From: Diacronema lutheri
Lineage: Eukaryota; Haptophyta; Pavlovophyceae; Pavlovales; Pavlovaceae
Assembly: GCA_019448385.1 (NCBI GenBank)
Contig: JAGTXO010000046.1
Coordinates: 242,319-306,318 of the forward strand
Length of the DNA: 64,000 bases
Direction of reading: 5' to 3'
Shown: piece after piece, positions 17,844 through 27,150 of the stretch
Position numbering within the stretch: position 1 is the first letter of the stretch
Layout of the letters: every line of letters starts with the position of its first letter
Notes under the pieces: model-generated
What the model saw: the letters and a program-made list of their open reading frames with translations, nothing else
Told to the model about the DNA's origin: nothing
Databases searched by the model: none
Program-made: the position numbers and the translations under genes

Positions 17844-20800
17844 TCAGCGGCGGGCAACCATGAAGCTCGTAACGTGGCGAGCGAACGTGGCGTTGTCTGT
17901 GGCCTTCGTCATGATGTCGGCGTGGTTGAGCGAGGTGTGCACCTTGCTCACAACGATCCGACCCTTCTCCTGCGCGTCGCGCACGTAGTGGTACTTGACC
18001 TCGACGTGCTTCGTGCGCCGGTGGTGCACCGGGTTGTTGACGAGATCGATCGTCCCCTGGTTGTCTTCAAAGATCTCCGTCGGCGACTCCGACGGCTGGT
18101 GGAGGAAGTCGATGATGCTCCGGAGGTAGTCGACCTCTCGGCAGCACTCGCTCAATGCGACATACTCCGCCTCGCAGCTGCTGAGCGAGATCGTGCTCTG
18201 CAAGCCGCTGTGCCACGAGATCGGCGCACCGTTGAAAAACACGATGTAGCCGGTCGTGGACTTGCGCTGCACGGGGTCGTTGGCCCAGTCCGCGTCGGCG
18301 AACGCGCGCAGCGTCGCGCACTCGGCGTCCTCGTCGTACTTGAAGAGCAAGCCGAGCTGCTCGGTGCCGCGCAGGTACTGCAGCACGCGACGTGCGGCGC
18401 GCAGGTCGACGGCCCTCGGCCTCGACATCCGCCGCGCCAGCATGTTCACCGCGTGCGCAAGATCGGGCCGGCACGTCACCATCGCGAACATCAGCCCTCC
18501 CGTGATGGACTGGTACATGAGCTTGTCCTCCGTCGAGAGCAGCTCGTCGTCGTCGTCGTCTGACGACACGAGCGATCGCGCCTCGACCTCCGGCGTCGGC
18601 GCCGGTTGTCCTGTCGTCGCTCCGAAGCGCTCGAGCAGCCCGGTGACGTACGGTCCGAGGTGCATGTAAATGCCGTCCGACCACGTCTCAAAGATGGCGC
18701 CGAGGAACTTGTCGAGCCTCGCCGACAGCTTGATCTCGTAGTGCGGCCGCAGGCTCGCGGCCAGCTCCTCGATCGCGCGCGCCGAGCGCGTCAGGTTGAG
18801 GAAGATGAGGTCGTCCACGAACCCTCCTGCGATGAGGTACTCGCCCGGTGCCGTCTCCTTGACGTAGATGCACGGGGCAGACGGCGCCTCGGCGAAGCCG
18901 AGCGCCAGCAGCGACGATCGGTGCAGCCGATGCCACGCGCGCCCTGACTGCCGAAGGCCTGGGTGCGCCTTGAGACTCCGCCCGACCACCTTGTAGCCGG
19001 ACGGCGCGACCGTCTTGGTCACGTATCCTTGGGGCAAACTGTGCAGCGGCCGCTCGTCCTCGTTGAGCGACGAGTTGAGGTACGCGTCCTTGACATCGCC
19101 CTTGGTGATGACGGAGAACGAGCCGATGGTCGCGTCCTCGATGCGCTGCGCCTTGTCCTTTTGCATCTTGGCCCCGAGCGCGATGAGCAGACGAACTTGC
19201 TCGGGCCGGATCGTCGGCGAGAAGACCTCCTGGAAGTCCACGCCGGGCCTCTGGAAGTTTCCCATCAGGACCGAGCGCGCCTTGAAGCGCTCGACCTTGC
19301 CGTCCGAGCCGACCTTGAGGGAAAAGACCCACTGGCTCGGGAGCGCCCACGTGCCGAGCGGCACGAGCTCTTCCTCAAAGGTGCCGAGCTGCTCATGCCC
19401 GGCGAGGTGCTCCTGGACGGCGGCTTGCCACTGCTCCGCCTGCTGCGAGCGCATCGCCTGCTTGTAGTTCTTCGGGATGACGACTTCTTGCGCCTTCCAG
19501 ACAGCGAGGCAGGTCGCAGCCAGGACGCGAGGGAACAGCTGCGGGTTGGACCGAGAAGTGCGATCACGGCGGTCCACGTCGTGCGACAGGTCGAGCAGCT
19601 GCTGCGACTCGTCCAGCACGTCATAGTTGGCGCCCGACTCGTCGCCCGACACGTCCTCGTGCGGCTTCGCGATCGGACTGAGCACGGGGTAAGCAACGCC
19701 CGCCTCGTCGCGCGGCAGCGCGCGACCACTTTGGGGTGAGGTCACGTCCGCGCCCTGCGCGTGACCATCAGGTGAGGTCACGCCGTCGTCGTCATCCGCG
19801 CCGATCAGGCCGGAAGGCGACTCGTACGGCAGCTCGCGCGTCGGCGAAGTCCCGTACCACGGCAGCTCGCGCGTCGGCGCAGCCGCACTCTCGGGCAGCT
19901 CGCGCGTCTGCGCAGCCGCACTCTCGGGCAGCTCGCGCGTCTGCGCAGCCGCTCTCTCGGGCACCCCGCGCCTCGGCAAGGCCCCGAACCACGGCAGCCC
20001 GAGCATCGGCGCAGCCGCAATCCCCGGTGGCTCGCGCGTCGGCGCAGCTCCGGTGCTCAGCGATGGCCTCTCGGAAGCGTCGAAGTCGACGTCCTCATCC
20101 CCGCTCGCACTGTCGGGCGTGTCGGCCCTGTCGTGCTCCTCGTGCGATGGCCTCTCGGAAGCGTCGAAGTCGACGTCCTCATCCTCGCGCGCACTGTCGG
20201 GCGTGTCGGCCCAGTCGTGCTCCTCGTCGGCAGGCAGCCGCCCATCGGGCGCCTCCTCCGGCAGCGAATCGTGCTGGCGCGTGCGGCGCGCAGCATCGCT
20301 CGTCCCCACGCCAGCCCGCTGCGGTGCGGCGCCAAGCGATGAGAACCCCCCCTCGACGATGTCCGTCTCGTCGACCCACACATCGCGTGAGTACAAAAGG
20401 GTACCGTCGTCGCAGCGGACGACATAGCCGAGGACGTAACGAAACACGCCTCGGACCTGCAGGCCGTGCCCACCCCAGAGGAAGACGCGCCCGAGCACGG
20501 CGCGCTGTCGGAGCGTGCCCAGCGCCTGCGCGCGAGCCCCGACCAACAGCACCCGGCACCTGGCCCCGAAGGCCACGTGGTGCTTGAACGTAGCCGGCAC
20601 GCCGAAGAAGAGCTCCTCCGGCGACCGCCACTCGGCGGGCTCACCCGCCTGCGCGATACGTTGCGAGGCGAGCCTGTTGCGCGATGCCACCGCATGCCAC
20701 GCCGCAAAGTGCCAGTCGTGCATGGGTATGCCGCCCGCGCGCGTCATGAGCGCGCGCAGACGGACCTTGAGCGAACGAATCGCGCGCTCCGCCACCCCAT

Positions 20801-21449
20801 TCGAACTCGGCGAGTCGGGTGCGGAGGTAATCGTCGAAGAGAAGCCGAGCTGCGCCAGCGCGCGCTCGACCGATGCGGCCATCAACGAAGTGCCGCCATC
20901 CGTGTGGATGCTGCGTCGCCCGAACGACGACCCGAGGATCCAGTGGGAGATGTGCATCGCCCCCGTCCCCAACAGCTGCGCGTACCACTGCAGCGCGAGC
21001 GCGATCTCGCTCTCCGCCAGCGTGCGCAGCGCGTACACTTGCCACCGACGCGAGTAGCCGTCGACCAGGATCATCCCGTAGCGGAAGCCGAGGCGACGGC
21101 CCTCCACGCTGAACGGAAGATCATCACGAGAGATCTCGAAGATGTCGACATGAGTGACGCCGCCCGGGTAGCTGCCCGTCGGCATCGCGTCCTTGAACGA
21201 CTTGCGGACCATCGACGCCGCCGACTGCTCGTCGAGCGCGTCATGCTTGCGTTCCGCCATCCCGCCGACGCGCGCCATCGTACGCGTCAGGAGGTCCTTG
21301 TCCGTTGTGCCCGCTCTGATCGACCATAATCGAAGCTCCTCCTCGCTTGGACCGGCCGGCGGGCGACTTAGTTTCCCGGTGGCTGCGCGACGGCGGCGAC
21401 GAGCGCCGGGTTGGACTTGAGCGCGGTCGAAGCCGTCCGCGCGAGCCAC
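17844..21449 (-). CDS. Copia element B ORF2: integrase, reverse transcriptase, RNase H
   Basis: 1201 codons, uninterrupted. Domains in order: GAG-pre-integrase (LRLWSIRAGTTDKDLLTRTM), integrase core (HVDIFEIS, GMILVDGYSRRW, IHTDGGTSLM, SNGVAERAI), an acidic spacer with two DEDVDFDASERPS repeats and several TRELP(E/W) repeats, RT (QWVFSLKVGSDGKVERFKAR, ITKGDVKDAYLNSSL, AGGFVDDLIFL) and RNase H (FADADWAND, SSCEAEYVALSE, EDNQGTIDL, TKHVEVKYHYVR). All catalytic motifs are present. The start is not an independent ATG context. The frame is entered from ORF1 by -1 slippage at 21371-21377, giving GKLSRPPAGP. Together with ORF1 this is a complete enzymatic set for cDNA synthesis and integration. Confidence 0.95.
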   Translation of the reverse strand: MARADGFDRAQVQPGARRRRRAATGKLSRPPAGPSEEELRLWSIRAGTTDKDLLTRTMARVGGMAERKHDALDEQSAASMVRKSFKDAMPTGSYPGGVTHVDIFEISRDDLPFSVEGRRLGFRYGMILVDGYSRRWQVYALRTLAESEIALALQWYAQLLGTGAMHISHWILGSSFGRRSIHTDGGTSLMAASVERALAQLGFSSTITSAPDSPSSNGVAERAIRSLKVRLRALMTRAGGIPMHDWHFAAWHAVASRNRLASQRIAQAGEPAEWRSPEELFFGVPATFKHHVAFGARCRVLLVGARAQALGTLRQRAVLGRVFLWGGHGLQVRGVFRYVLGYVVRCDDGTLLYSRDVWVDETDIVEGGFSSLGAAPQRAGVGTSDAARRTRQHDSLPEEAPDGRLPADEEHDWADTPDSAREDEDVDFDASERPSHEEHDRADTPDSASGDEDVDFDASERPSLSTGAAPTREPPGIAAAPMLGLPWFGALPRRGVPERAAAQTRELPESAAAQTRELPESAAAPTRELPWYGTSPTRELPYESPSGLIGADDDDGVTSPDGHAQGADVTSPQSGRALPRDEAGVAYPVLSPIAKPHEDVSGDESGANYDVLDESQQLLDLSHDVDRRDRTSRSNPQLFPRVLAATCLAVWKAQEVVIPKNYKQAMRSQQAEQWQAAVQEHLAGHEQLGTFEEELVPLGTWALPSQWVFSLKVGSDGKVERFKARSVLMGNFQRPGVDFQEVFSPTIRPEQVRLLIALGAKMQKDKAQRIEDATIGSFSVITKGDVKDAYLNSSLNEDERPLHSLPQGYVTKTVAPSGYKVVGRSLKAHPGLRQSGRAWHRLHRSSLLALGFAEAPSAPCIYVKETAPGEYLIAGGFVDDLIFLNLTRSARAIEELAASLRPHYEIKLSARLDKFLGAIFETWSDGIYMHLGPYVTGLLERFGATTGQPAPTPEVEARSLVSSDDDDDELLSTEDKLMYQSITGGLMFAMVTCRPDLAHAVNMLARRMSRPRAVDLRAARRVLQYLRGTEQLGLLFKYDEDAECATLRAFADADWANDPVQRKSTTGYIVFFNGAPISWHSGLQSTISLSSCEAEYVALSECCREVDYLRSIIDFLHQPSESPTEIFEDNQGTIDLVNNPVHHRRTKHVEVKYHYVRDAQEKGRIVVSKVHTSLNHADIMTKATDNATFARHVTSFMVARR

Positions 21450-22114
21450 ACCTTCATCTTGGCCTGCTCGTCCAGGCGCACGAGCGGGCCGCCGACGGCG
21501 CGGAAGTCCGCGTAGTGGCCGTCGCGCGAGAACGTGATGTTGACGCCAGAGGCGGCGAGGCAGGTCGCGGAGATGATCGGCATCGGCACCTTGTCGGAAC
21601 CCCAGGCCTTGACCACGACGAACGGCCTCCCGCCGGACTTTGCGGCGCTGGCCTCGTCGAGGTACAGCAGCAGCTCTCCGGCGACCGTGACCGTCTCCTG
21701 CGTGCCGTTGCCGAAAACGAGCGTCTGCGGCTCGTCGAGCGGCTTGCAGTTAACGAGCAGCGCGGCCGGCACGATGTTCTTCTCCGAGCCTGAGTCGATG
21801 AGCGCGTCGCCCGCGCCGCCGATGCGCGGCTTCGGGCGGTCCAGGCCGGTCGCAGCCGTCGTCGCCGCGAGGAGCGCGTCCGCCGGCGCCGTCCACGCCG
21901 AGAGCGAGAAGATCGCGCTCAGCTGGGTCGCGTCGGAAGTCACCGCGCTACTGTTGCCGACGACGAGCTGCTGACCCGCCGGCTTCTTGCCCGCGTCCGA
22001 CTTCGTGCCGTTCGACGTTGGCGTGTTCGACTGCCTGCCGTCGGCCTTCTTCAGGTTCTTCAAGTCGTCGATGTTCTTGATGATCAGGTTGTCGCCGCTG
22101 CGGCATGACGTCAT
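21368..22114 (-). CDS. Copia element B ORF1: aspartic protease, gag-poor
   Basis: 248 aa from the ATG at 22114, whose first base is the terminal base of the 5' LTR. The retropepsin active site is DALIDSGSEKNIVPAALL (DSG), followed by LVFGNGTQETVTVAGELLLYL and ISATCLAASGVNITF. These fit the flap and C-terminal strand of a copia protease. The first 80 residues (MTSCRSGDNLIIKNIDDLKN...) have no capsid-like helices and no CCHC knuckle, so gag is missing or reduced. It ends QPPGN and a TAA that is preceded directly by the slippery heptamer. The ORF overlaps ORF2 by 82 nt in the -1 frame. Confidence 0.85.
   Translation of the reverse strand: MTSCRSGDNLIIKNIDDLKNLKKADGRQSNTPTSNGTKSDAGKKPAGQQLVVGNSSAVTSDATQLSAIFSLSAWTAPADALLAATTAATGLDRPKPRIGGAGDALIDSGSEKNIVPAALLVNCKPLDEPQTLVFGNGTQETVTVAGELLLYLDEASAAKSGGRPFVVVKAWGSDKVPMPIISATCLAASGVNITFSRDGHYADFRAVGGPLVRLDEQAKMKVWLARTASTALKSNPALVAAVAQPPGN
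21371..21377 (-). promoter_or_regulatory. -1 ribosomal frameshift slippery heptamer GGGAAAC
   Basis: On the element strand the zero-frame reading is CCG GGA AAC TAA, so G_GGA_AAC is in the correct X_XXY_YYZ register and the next codon is the ORF1 stop. After a -1 slip the reading GGG AAA CTA AGT CGC enters ORF2 exactly. A GC-rich stretch (CGCCCGCCGGCCGG) follows and could form a stimulatory structure. Confidence 0.8.
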
Positions 22115-22373
22115 GCTAGACTTCCCGATCAACTTGTCGACGCAGTAGCTCACTCCGACTCCCTGTCCCCGATGGGCGGACCAGGCGAGTCGAGCGCCAC
22201 CTAGTGCTCGGCCTGGCCGAGCGCGGTCTTCGTTTCTTTCCGTCTTCGTTCAGACACCGAATCGCCCAAAAGGCGCGAGCGAAACGTTTCGCTGGCCACC
22301 AGTGGGATCCGTCGTGTGTGTCACACGGACATGCTGTCACACTCACACATGCAGCACAGACACAATGCCAACA
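22114..22373 (-). repeat. 5' LTR of element B
   Basis: Identical to 17533-17792. Followed on its outer side by the target duplication CCTGC (22374-22378). Confidence 0.95.
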
Positions 22374-23349
22374 CCTGCTACTCGTCAACGTGAGCAACTT
22401 GGAAGACGCGCTCCATGACGTGGTGAAGAAGTTGTCGACGCACTACGAGATCAAGTACGATGACAAGCTCGAGAAGTTTTTGGGAGCAGAGTTTGTAGAG
22501 ACGGAGGACGGCATCTACATGCACCTCAACCAGTACATCGGCGACATGATGGCCAAGTACGGCATCGCCGACAGCGAGAAGGATGCGACGCCTGAGTCGG
22601 CGGAGACGGGCGACAGGAAAGCCGACTTTGACGGCGAAGCGTTGCTGTTGCGCTCTGACAAGAAGGTGTACCAGGGCATTACGGGCGCGCTGATGTTTGC
22701 GATGACGACGTGCCGACCAGATCTGGCGCACGCCGTGAACATGCTCGCTCGCCGGATGAGTTGCCCCCGCGTGCACGACATGAAGGCGGCGCGACGCGTG
22801 CTGCGCTACCTGAACTGCACCCGAAGGCTAGGGCTGTTGTTCAAGTTCAAGGCGAAGGGGACCGGTTTGGTTGCTTACGCGGACTCGGACTGGGCTAACG
22901 ACTCGGCGGAGCGTCGTTCGACGTCGGGCTTCGTGGTGCTTCTCAACGGGACGCCGATCTCGTGGGGGAGCGGCCTGCAAAGCATCGTGGCGTTGTCGTC
23001 GTGCGAAGCTGAGTACGTGGCGCTTTCCGAATGCTGTCGCGAGGTGGCGTATCTGCGGCAGCTGATGGATTTCCTGCGCGAGCCGATCATGGGGCCGATC
23101 ACCATATACGAGGACAACAAAGGGGCGATCGACTTGACGATCAATCCTGTACATCACAAGAGGACCAAGCACATTGACGTGAAGTTTCACTTCATCCGCA
23201 CGAATGGGAAGGTGGTGGTGACCAAGGTGCACACTGACCACAACCGTGCGGACATCATGACCAAGGCTACGACTGCAGCGACTTTTCAGCGGCATGTGGA
23301 CGCCCTCATGTTTGACGGCGGGGCTGCTATTGGCGCTGCGGGACATTGA
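22374..23349 (+). mobile_element. Ty1/copia element A, second part: RT thumb and RNase H
   Basis: Continues element A after the nested insertion. Motifs: KFLGAEFVETEDGIYMHLNQ, YQGITGALMFAMTTCRPDLA, RNase H AYADSDWANDSAERRSTSGF, SSCEAEYVALSECCREV, EDNKGAIDL, TKHIDVKFHFIR and NRADIMTK. Stop at 23347-23349. The sequence is clearly divergent from element B in the same domains, so A and B are different copia families, not a recent duplicate pair. Confidence 0.93.
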
Positions 23350-23353
23350 GGTC

Positions 23354-23571
23354 GAGGGGGGGTGTTGGATGTTGGACGTGCCGCTGACTAACTGCTGCGG
23401 TGCGCTTCCTCGCTCACCCACTCACTCACTCACTCACTCACGCACAGTGAGACGCCATCGTGAGAGGAGCGAGATTCGACGGGAGATCTAGACGCGTGAG
23501 GCGTAGATCGACGAGTAGCTGGAGTGCGCGCCGGCGTTCAACCGGGCGTTCCTCGAGGCCAATATCCGACA
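23354..23571 (+). repeat. Polypurine tract and 3' LTR of element A
   Basis: The PPT GAGGGGGGG (23354-23362) is followed by TGTTGGATGTTGG. The LTR probably ends CCGACA at 23571, just before sequence shared with the tandem units. It includes a CACT microsatellite (about 23416-23440). The 5' LTR partner is missing, so the right boundary is inferred from the unit alignment. Confidence 0.7.
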
Positions 23572-23622
23572 AAAGTCCTTCCTGTCACTCGGGCCGGCGG
23601 CCAGCTTCCTGTCACTCAGCTT

Positions 23623-23652
23623 CCTGTCACTCGCAGCGCGAGTGACAGGTGA
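23623..23652. repeat. TGTCACT/AGTGACA hairpin
   Basis: CCTGTCACTCGC and GCGAGTGACAGG are perfect 12-bp arms around AGC. The same hairpin recurs in units 3 and 4, and in part in unit 2. A second one, CCTGTCACT-TG-AGTGACAGG, lies at about 23939-23958. Confidence 0.85.
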
Positions 23653-24084
23653 TCAGCGTGCCCGTCACCGCCCCGTGACGCTCGCCGTGGCGCTTGGAGT
23701 GTAGTGCCATTTTTCTAGATCGCCCTGACTTCGGACCTACGCCGTGCGTGCTCTCTCGCTCGCTGTGTTCGTCGCGCCTCACCCTCGCCTCCCTGACTCC
23801 CCGGAAACGCTAGTATTTTTCTCGCACCCCTAGATCACAGGGCTTAGACTCCGTATCCGCTCCTCGCTCCACTCGGACTGTCGATGTCGTCCTCCTCATG
23901 CCCTCGGCGTTGCCGCAGAACTGGTTCCTGGCACGACACCTGTCACTTGAGTGACAGGAAGCTGCGAGTGACAGAAAGAATGTCCTTCCTGTCACTCCGG
24001 CCATCTGTCGCTCAGCTTCCTGTCACTGGCTCTTCGAAAGACTCTGGAAAATAATGAAGAAGAGGCAGGGGGGAGGACTTGGGG

Positions 24085-24916
24085 ATGGTGCGCGCTATCC
24101 GCCAGCTGCTGCTTCTGCTGCTCGTGCTGGTTGGCGCGCCAATGGGTCTGGGATTCGGCGGGCCTGCGCTCCTACGAGCGACGCGCCGTGGAGCACCACC
24201 GCCGTCTCATCCCGTGCTCCCCCGCTTCAAGGCAAACAAGTGAGCACGCGCCGCCTACCCGCCCCCCTCGCAGCCGTTCCGTTCGCCGCGGCGACGCTCA
24301 CGCGCGCGCCTCATCCCGTGCCCGTCACTTCCGGCCCAGCGCGGCGTGCATGGTGTTGCAACCGATGGGGAAGTACGTTCCATCGAAAGCTCCTTGGGTT
24401 GCACTGGCGTGCACTGCGTGCGTGGCGGCGCTCAACATGCCCAAGATCGCGATCCTCATCCGCGCGCTGCTGACAGCGGAAGCTGCGCCCCTGCTAGCGC
24501 TGCTGGGCGTGTTGACCGCGCTCTTCAACCTTGCGAAGGCCGATCTCGACAAAGCGCGCGCGGACTTCACGGAGGGGCTCGCGCGCGATCGCGCGGACTT
24601 CAAGGAGGGGCTCGCGCGCATTGAGAAGGATGCCGCGTGCAATCGCGCGGACTTCACGGAGGGGCTTGCGCGCGATCGCGCGGAGTTCAAGGAGGGGCTC
24701 GCGCGCATTGAGAAGGATGCCGCGTGCGATCGCGCGGACTTCAAGGAGGGGCTTGCGCGCGATCGCGCGGAGTTCAAGGAGGCGCTCGCGTGCGATCGCG
24801 CTGATTTCCACAAGAGGCTCGAGCTCGACCGCGAAACCAACCGGCGAGACCACGACCGATACGAGCTCGCGCTGTACCGGGCGTTGGGGTCCTCGACGCC
24901 GTCAGCCTCACAGTAA
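24085..24916 (+). CDS. Signal-peptide, membrane and coiled-coil repeat protein, unit 1
   Basis: Exon 1 (24085-24239) reads MVRAIRQLLLLLLVLVGAPM, a signal peptide. A 100-nt intron (24240-24339, GTGAGC...CCCAG, phase 2) leads to exon 2 (24340-24916), giving 243 aa. Exon 2 has a hydrophobic segment (VALACTACVAALNM, then LLALLGVLTALFNLA) and then a charged repeat of 11-residue (LARDRADFKEG) and 18-residue (LARIEKDAACNRADFTEG) modules. It ends RRDHDRYELALYRALGSST. Module order here is 11-18-11-18-11. 11-mers are hendecads and 18 = 11+7, so a continuous coiled coil is expected. Function unknown; secretory or membrane location inferred. A continuous frame from 24131 without splicing is an alternative, but it lacks a leader peptide. 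Confidence 0.6.
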
Positions 24917-24971
24917 CTTCGAGGTGCAGGGGCCAGGCCCGACACCGAGGTCGGCGAGTCCGAGCGGTTTG

Positions 24972-24997
24972 CCCCCCCCCCCCCCCCCCCCCCCCCC
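24972..24997. repeat. Poly-C tract, 26 nt (unit 1)
   Basis: Lies 55 nt after the stop of the coiled-coil gene. The tract is 27 nt in unit 2 (28775-28801), 11+26 nt with one T in unit 3 (37935-37972) and 20 nt in unit 4 (42226-42245). Confidence 0.9.
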
Positions 24998-25065
24998 TCC
25001 CCCTGCTATGCAGACGAAGTGTCGACAGTCGAGTGAGATTGAGCATCAGATTGAGAACCACCACT

Positions 25066-25718
25066 ACTAACGGCGCTTCCGGGCGAGTCAGGGAGGCGGG
25101 TCAGCAGGCCGAGCGTGCACGAAGCCGAGGTGTGACGAGGGGGGCGAGCGAGAGGCAGCACGCGCAGCGCAGGTCCAAGTTACTCCAAGGTCAGGACGAC
25201 GACCTCGTGCACGCCAAAGGCAAAGTGGCGAGCGCGAGAGCGGACGACAGCCAAAACAGCGGCGCAGGCGCGACCGAGCACAGAGCGGAAGAGGCCTTAA
25301 GTAGATAGCCGGACGAGCGGGGCGCCGATCAGCCCCGCAGCCGCGCGAGCTCGCCGGTCAGCCGCTGGCGCTGGTGGCGCACCGCCTCGGCTGTGAGCAC
25401 GCGCGCCGGCAGCTCGCCGTTGGCCATGCGCGCCGTCCGCGCCGCCCGCCGGCGCGGTCACGCGCCGCGCCGCCCAGCGCGGGCGTCGCGTCGCGGATCT
25501 CGTCCACGCGCCGCAGCACGGCCGCCGGGGAGTTGAGCCGCGGCTGGCCGAGCGGCGGGCGGCGCGGCTGCGCGGACGACGCGCGCGGTGGCATCGCGGA
25601 CGGCGCGTCGGCTCGCCGGCCCGCGTCGCCGGCGCGGACGCGGCCGACGAGCGCCGCGGCCACTCAGCCTGCTCAGCTGGGTAGGGCACGCCGCGCACGT
25701 GCGTCGCGCACCGACTGA
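25066..25718 (-). mobile_element. Retroelement fragment X (unit 1)
   Basis: The minus strand ends CTGACCCGCCTCCCTGACTCGCCCGGAAGCGCCGTTAGT at 25066, a diverged version of the family tail. The upstream coding remnant ends MANGELPARVLTAEAVRHQR followed by QRLTGELARLRG and a stop at about 25333. Further upstream another frame holds AAVLRRVDEIRDATPALGG, so one frameshift separates them in all four units. Truncated at 25719 by the tail of element Y. Equivalents: 28870-29522, 38046-38698 and 42314-42966. Confidence 0.65.
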
Positions 25719-25719
25719 A

Positions 25720-27150
25720 ACGAACGGCGCTTCCAGGCGAGCCAGGGAGGCGGGTCAGTACCAAGTGCGCAGGATCGAGTAGCCACGAACATCATCGACA
25801 CTGCGCATCAAGCCCGAGCAGCGCAGCCGCGCAGCGAGGCACGAGGCGGAACGGGCCCACAGGCCCACCCAGTCCCACGCCTAGCCGCCGCGCGCCGCAG
25901 CCCGCGCGCTGCCGTACCGGTGGCCGCCGTCAATCACACCACCGGCAGCCACGCACGCGCACGCAGACGCCCGCAGGCAGGCGGCGACGAGAGCTGCCCC
26001 CGAGCAGCTGCCCGCCACGCCGCAGAGCCGCTCGCAGCCGCCGCAGAGCGCGGCGCCCGCCGTCAGCGAGCCGCCGTCCCCCCCGCCGGCACGCCGCCCG
26101 CAGCCGCCGTGGAGTGCGTCGCCGCCCACCCCCAGCGAGCCGCCGTCCCACCAGCCGCCACGCCGCCCGCAGCCGCCGTGGAGTGCGTCGCCGCCCAACC
26201 CCAGCGAGCCGCCGTCCCCCCGCCGCCACGCCGCCCGCAGCCGCCGTGGAGTGCGTCACCGCCCACCCCCAGCGAGCCGCCGTCCCCCCCGCCGCCACGC
26301 CGCCCGCAGCCGCCGTGGAGTGCGTCGCCGCCCACCCCCAGCGAGCCGCCGTCCCCCCGCCGCCACGCCGCCCGCAGCCGCCGTGGAGTGCGTCGCCGCC
26401 CACCCCCAGCGAGCCGCTGTCCCCCCAGCCGCCACGCCGCCCGCAGCCGCCGTGGAGTGCGTCGCCGCCCACCCCCAGCGAGCCGCCGTCCCCCCGCCGC
26501 CACGCCGCCCGCAGCCGCCGTGGAGTGCGTCGCCGCCCACCCCCAGCGAGCCGCCGTCCCCCCCGCCGCCGCAACCCCAACCCCGACGCTCATCCCAACC
26601 CGACCCCGGCACCCAGCCCCACCCGCACCCACCACCCTCATCCCAACCCAGCCAGTCGCCGTCGTCGAGCGCCAGCAAGCGGCCACCCGCCACGCCACCG
26701 AGCAGCTTGTCGTCGCCGCAGAGCGCGTCGCCGCCCGCGGCCAGCGCGCAGCCTCCGGCCATGCCACCGTGCGGCCCGCCGCCGCTGCCGAGCCCGCCGC
26801 CGTCGGGCGCCACGCCACCGAGCGCGCCCGACCACACAGGCGGAGCGGGCCACCACCCCGAGCACGTCACGCTGCCGCCGCCCGCGCAGCCGCGCCCGCG
26901 AGCCGCATCGCTCCCAAACCCACCGACGCTGGCGAAAAGTGTGTTTTTCATGGTGCCGGCGCAGTCGATGGGCAGGGGCGGCGGAGCGCGCGGAGCGCGG
27001 TCGCCAGAGCGCGAGGACGCAGCCGTTGCAAGCGAAGTCGTTGGCCCGAAGCCGCCGGTCGGGGGCGCGGCCGCGCGCACGCGCGTCGCGCTCACCACGT
27101 CGGTTTCTTCAACGATGGCGGAAGCGAGAGCACCGACTAATCAGTTGAAA
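25720..27150 (-). mobile_element. Gly-rich non-autonomous retroelement Y (unit 1)
   Basis: The 3' end on the minus strand is GCCTGGAAGCGCCGTTCG. The UTR shares GTGGCTACTCGATCC with the RT element UTR (36517 onward), and the stop context (GGHRYGSARAAARGG, stop) parallels the RT element ORF end (AARGD, stop). The minus frame is Gly-rich: SVGGFGSDAARG, LGGVAPDGGGLGSGGG, then seven 68/69-bp units (DGGSLGVGGDALHGGCGRRGG). Because unit lengths alternate between 68 and 69 bp the frame changes inside the array. The opposite strand is also open and encodes a Pro-rich protein (PPRRPQPPWSASPPTPSEPPSP) ending TDRFDTLSVS at 27204. Either strand could be translated; homology to the RT element favours minus. 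Confidence 0.55.
26103..26567. repeat. 68/69-bp minisatellite, 7 copies (unit 1)
   Basis: Marked by GTGGAGTGCGTC at about 68-69-bp spacing from 26110. Copy number is 2 in unit 2 (29905-30020), 7 in unit 3 (39080-39545) and 3 before truncation in unit 4 (43350-43515). Confidence 0.85.

Larger units (their letters stand above)
17533..22373 (-). mobile_element. Complete nested Ty1/copia element B with identical LTRs
   Basis: 4841 bp. It is bounded by two 260-bp LTRs (17533-17792 and 22114-22373) that I find identical base for base, with TG...CA ends and a CCTGC target duplication. It is inserted antisense in the RT gene of element A. The minus-strand order is 5' LTR, ORF1 (protease), ORF2 (integrase, RT, RNase H), polypurine tract, 3' LTR. 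The identical LTRs imply very recent insertion. No capsid or CCHC gag region and no obvious primer-binding site lie between the 5' LTR and ORF1. Confidence 0.95.

Noticed and set aside
23400-23445. CACT repeat as a regulatory site
   Set aside because: Simple microsatellite inside the LTR of element A.
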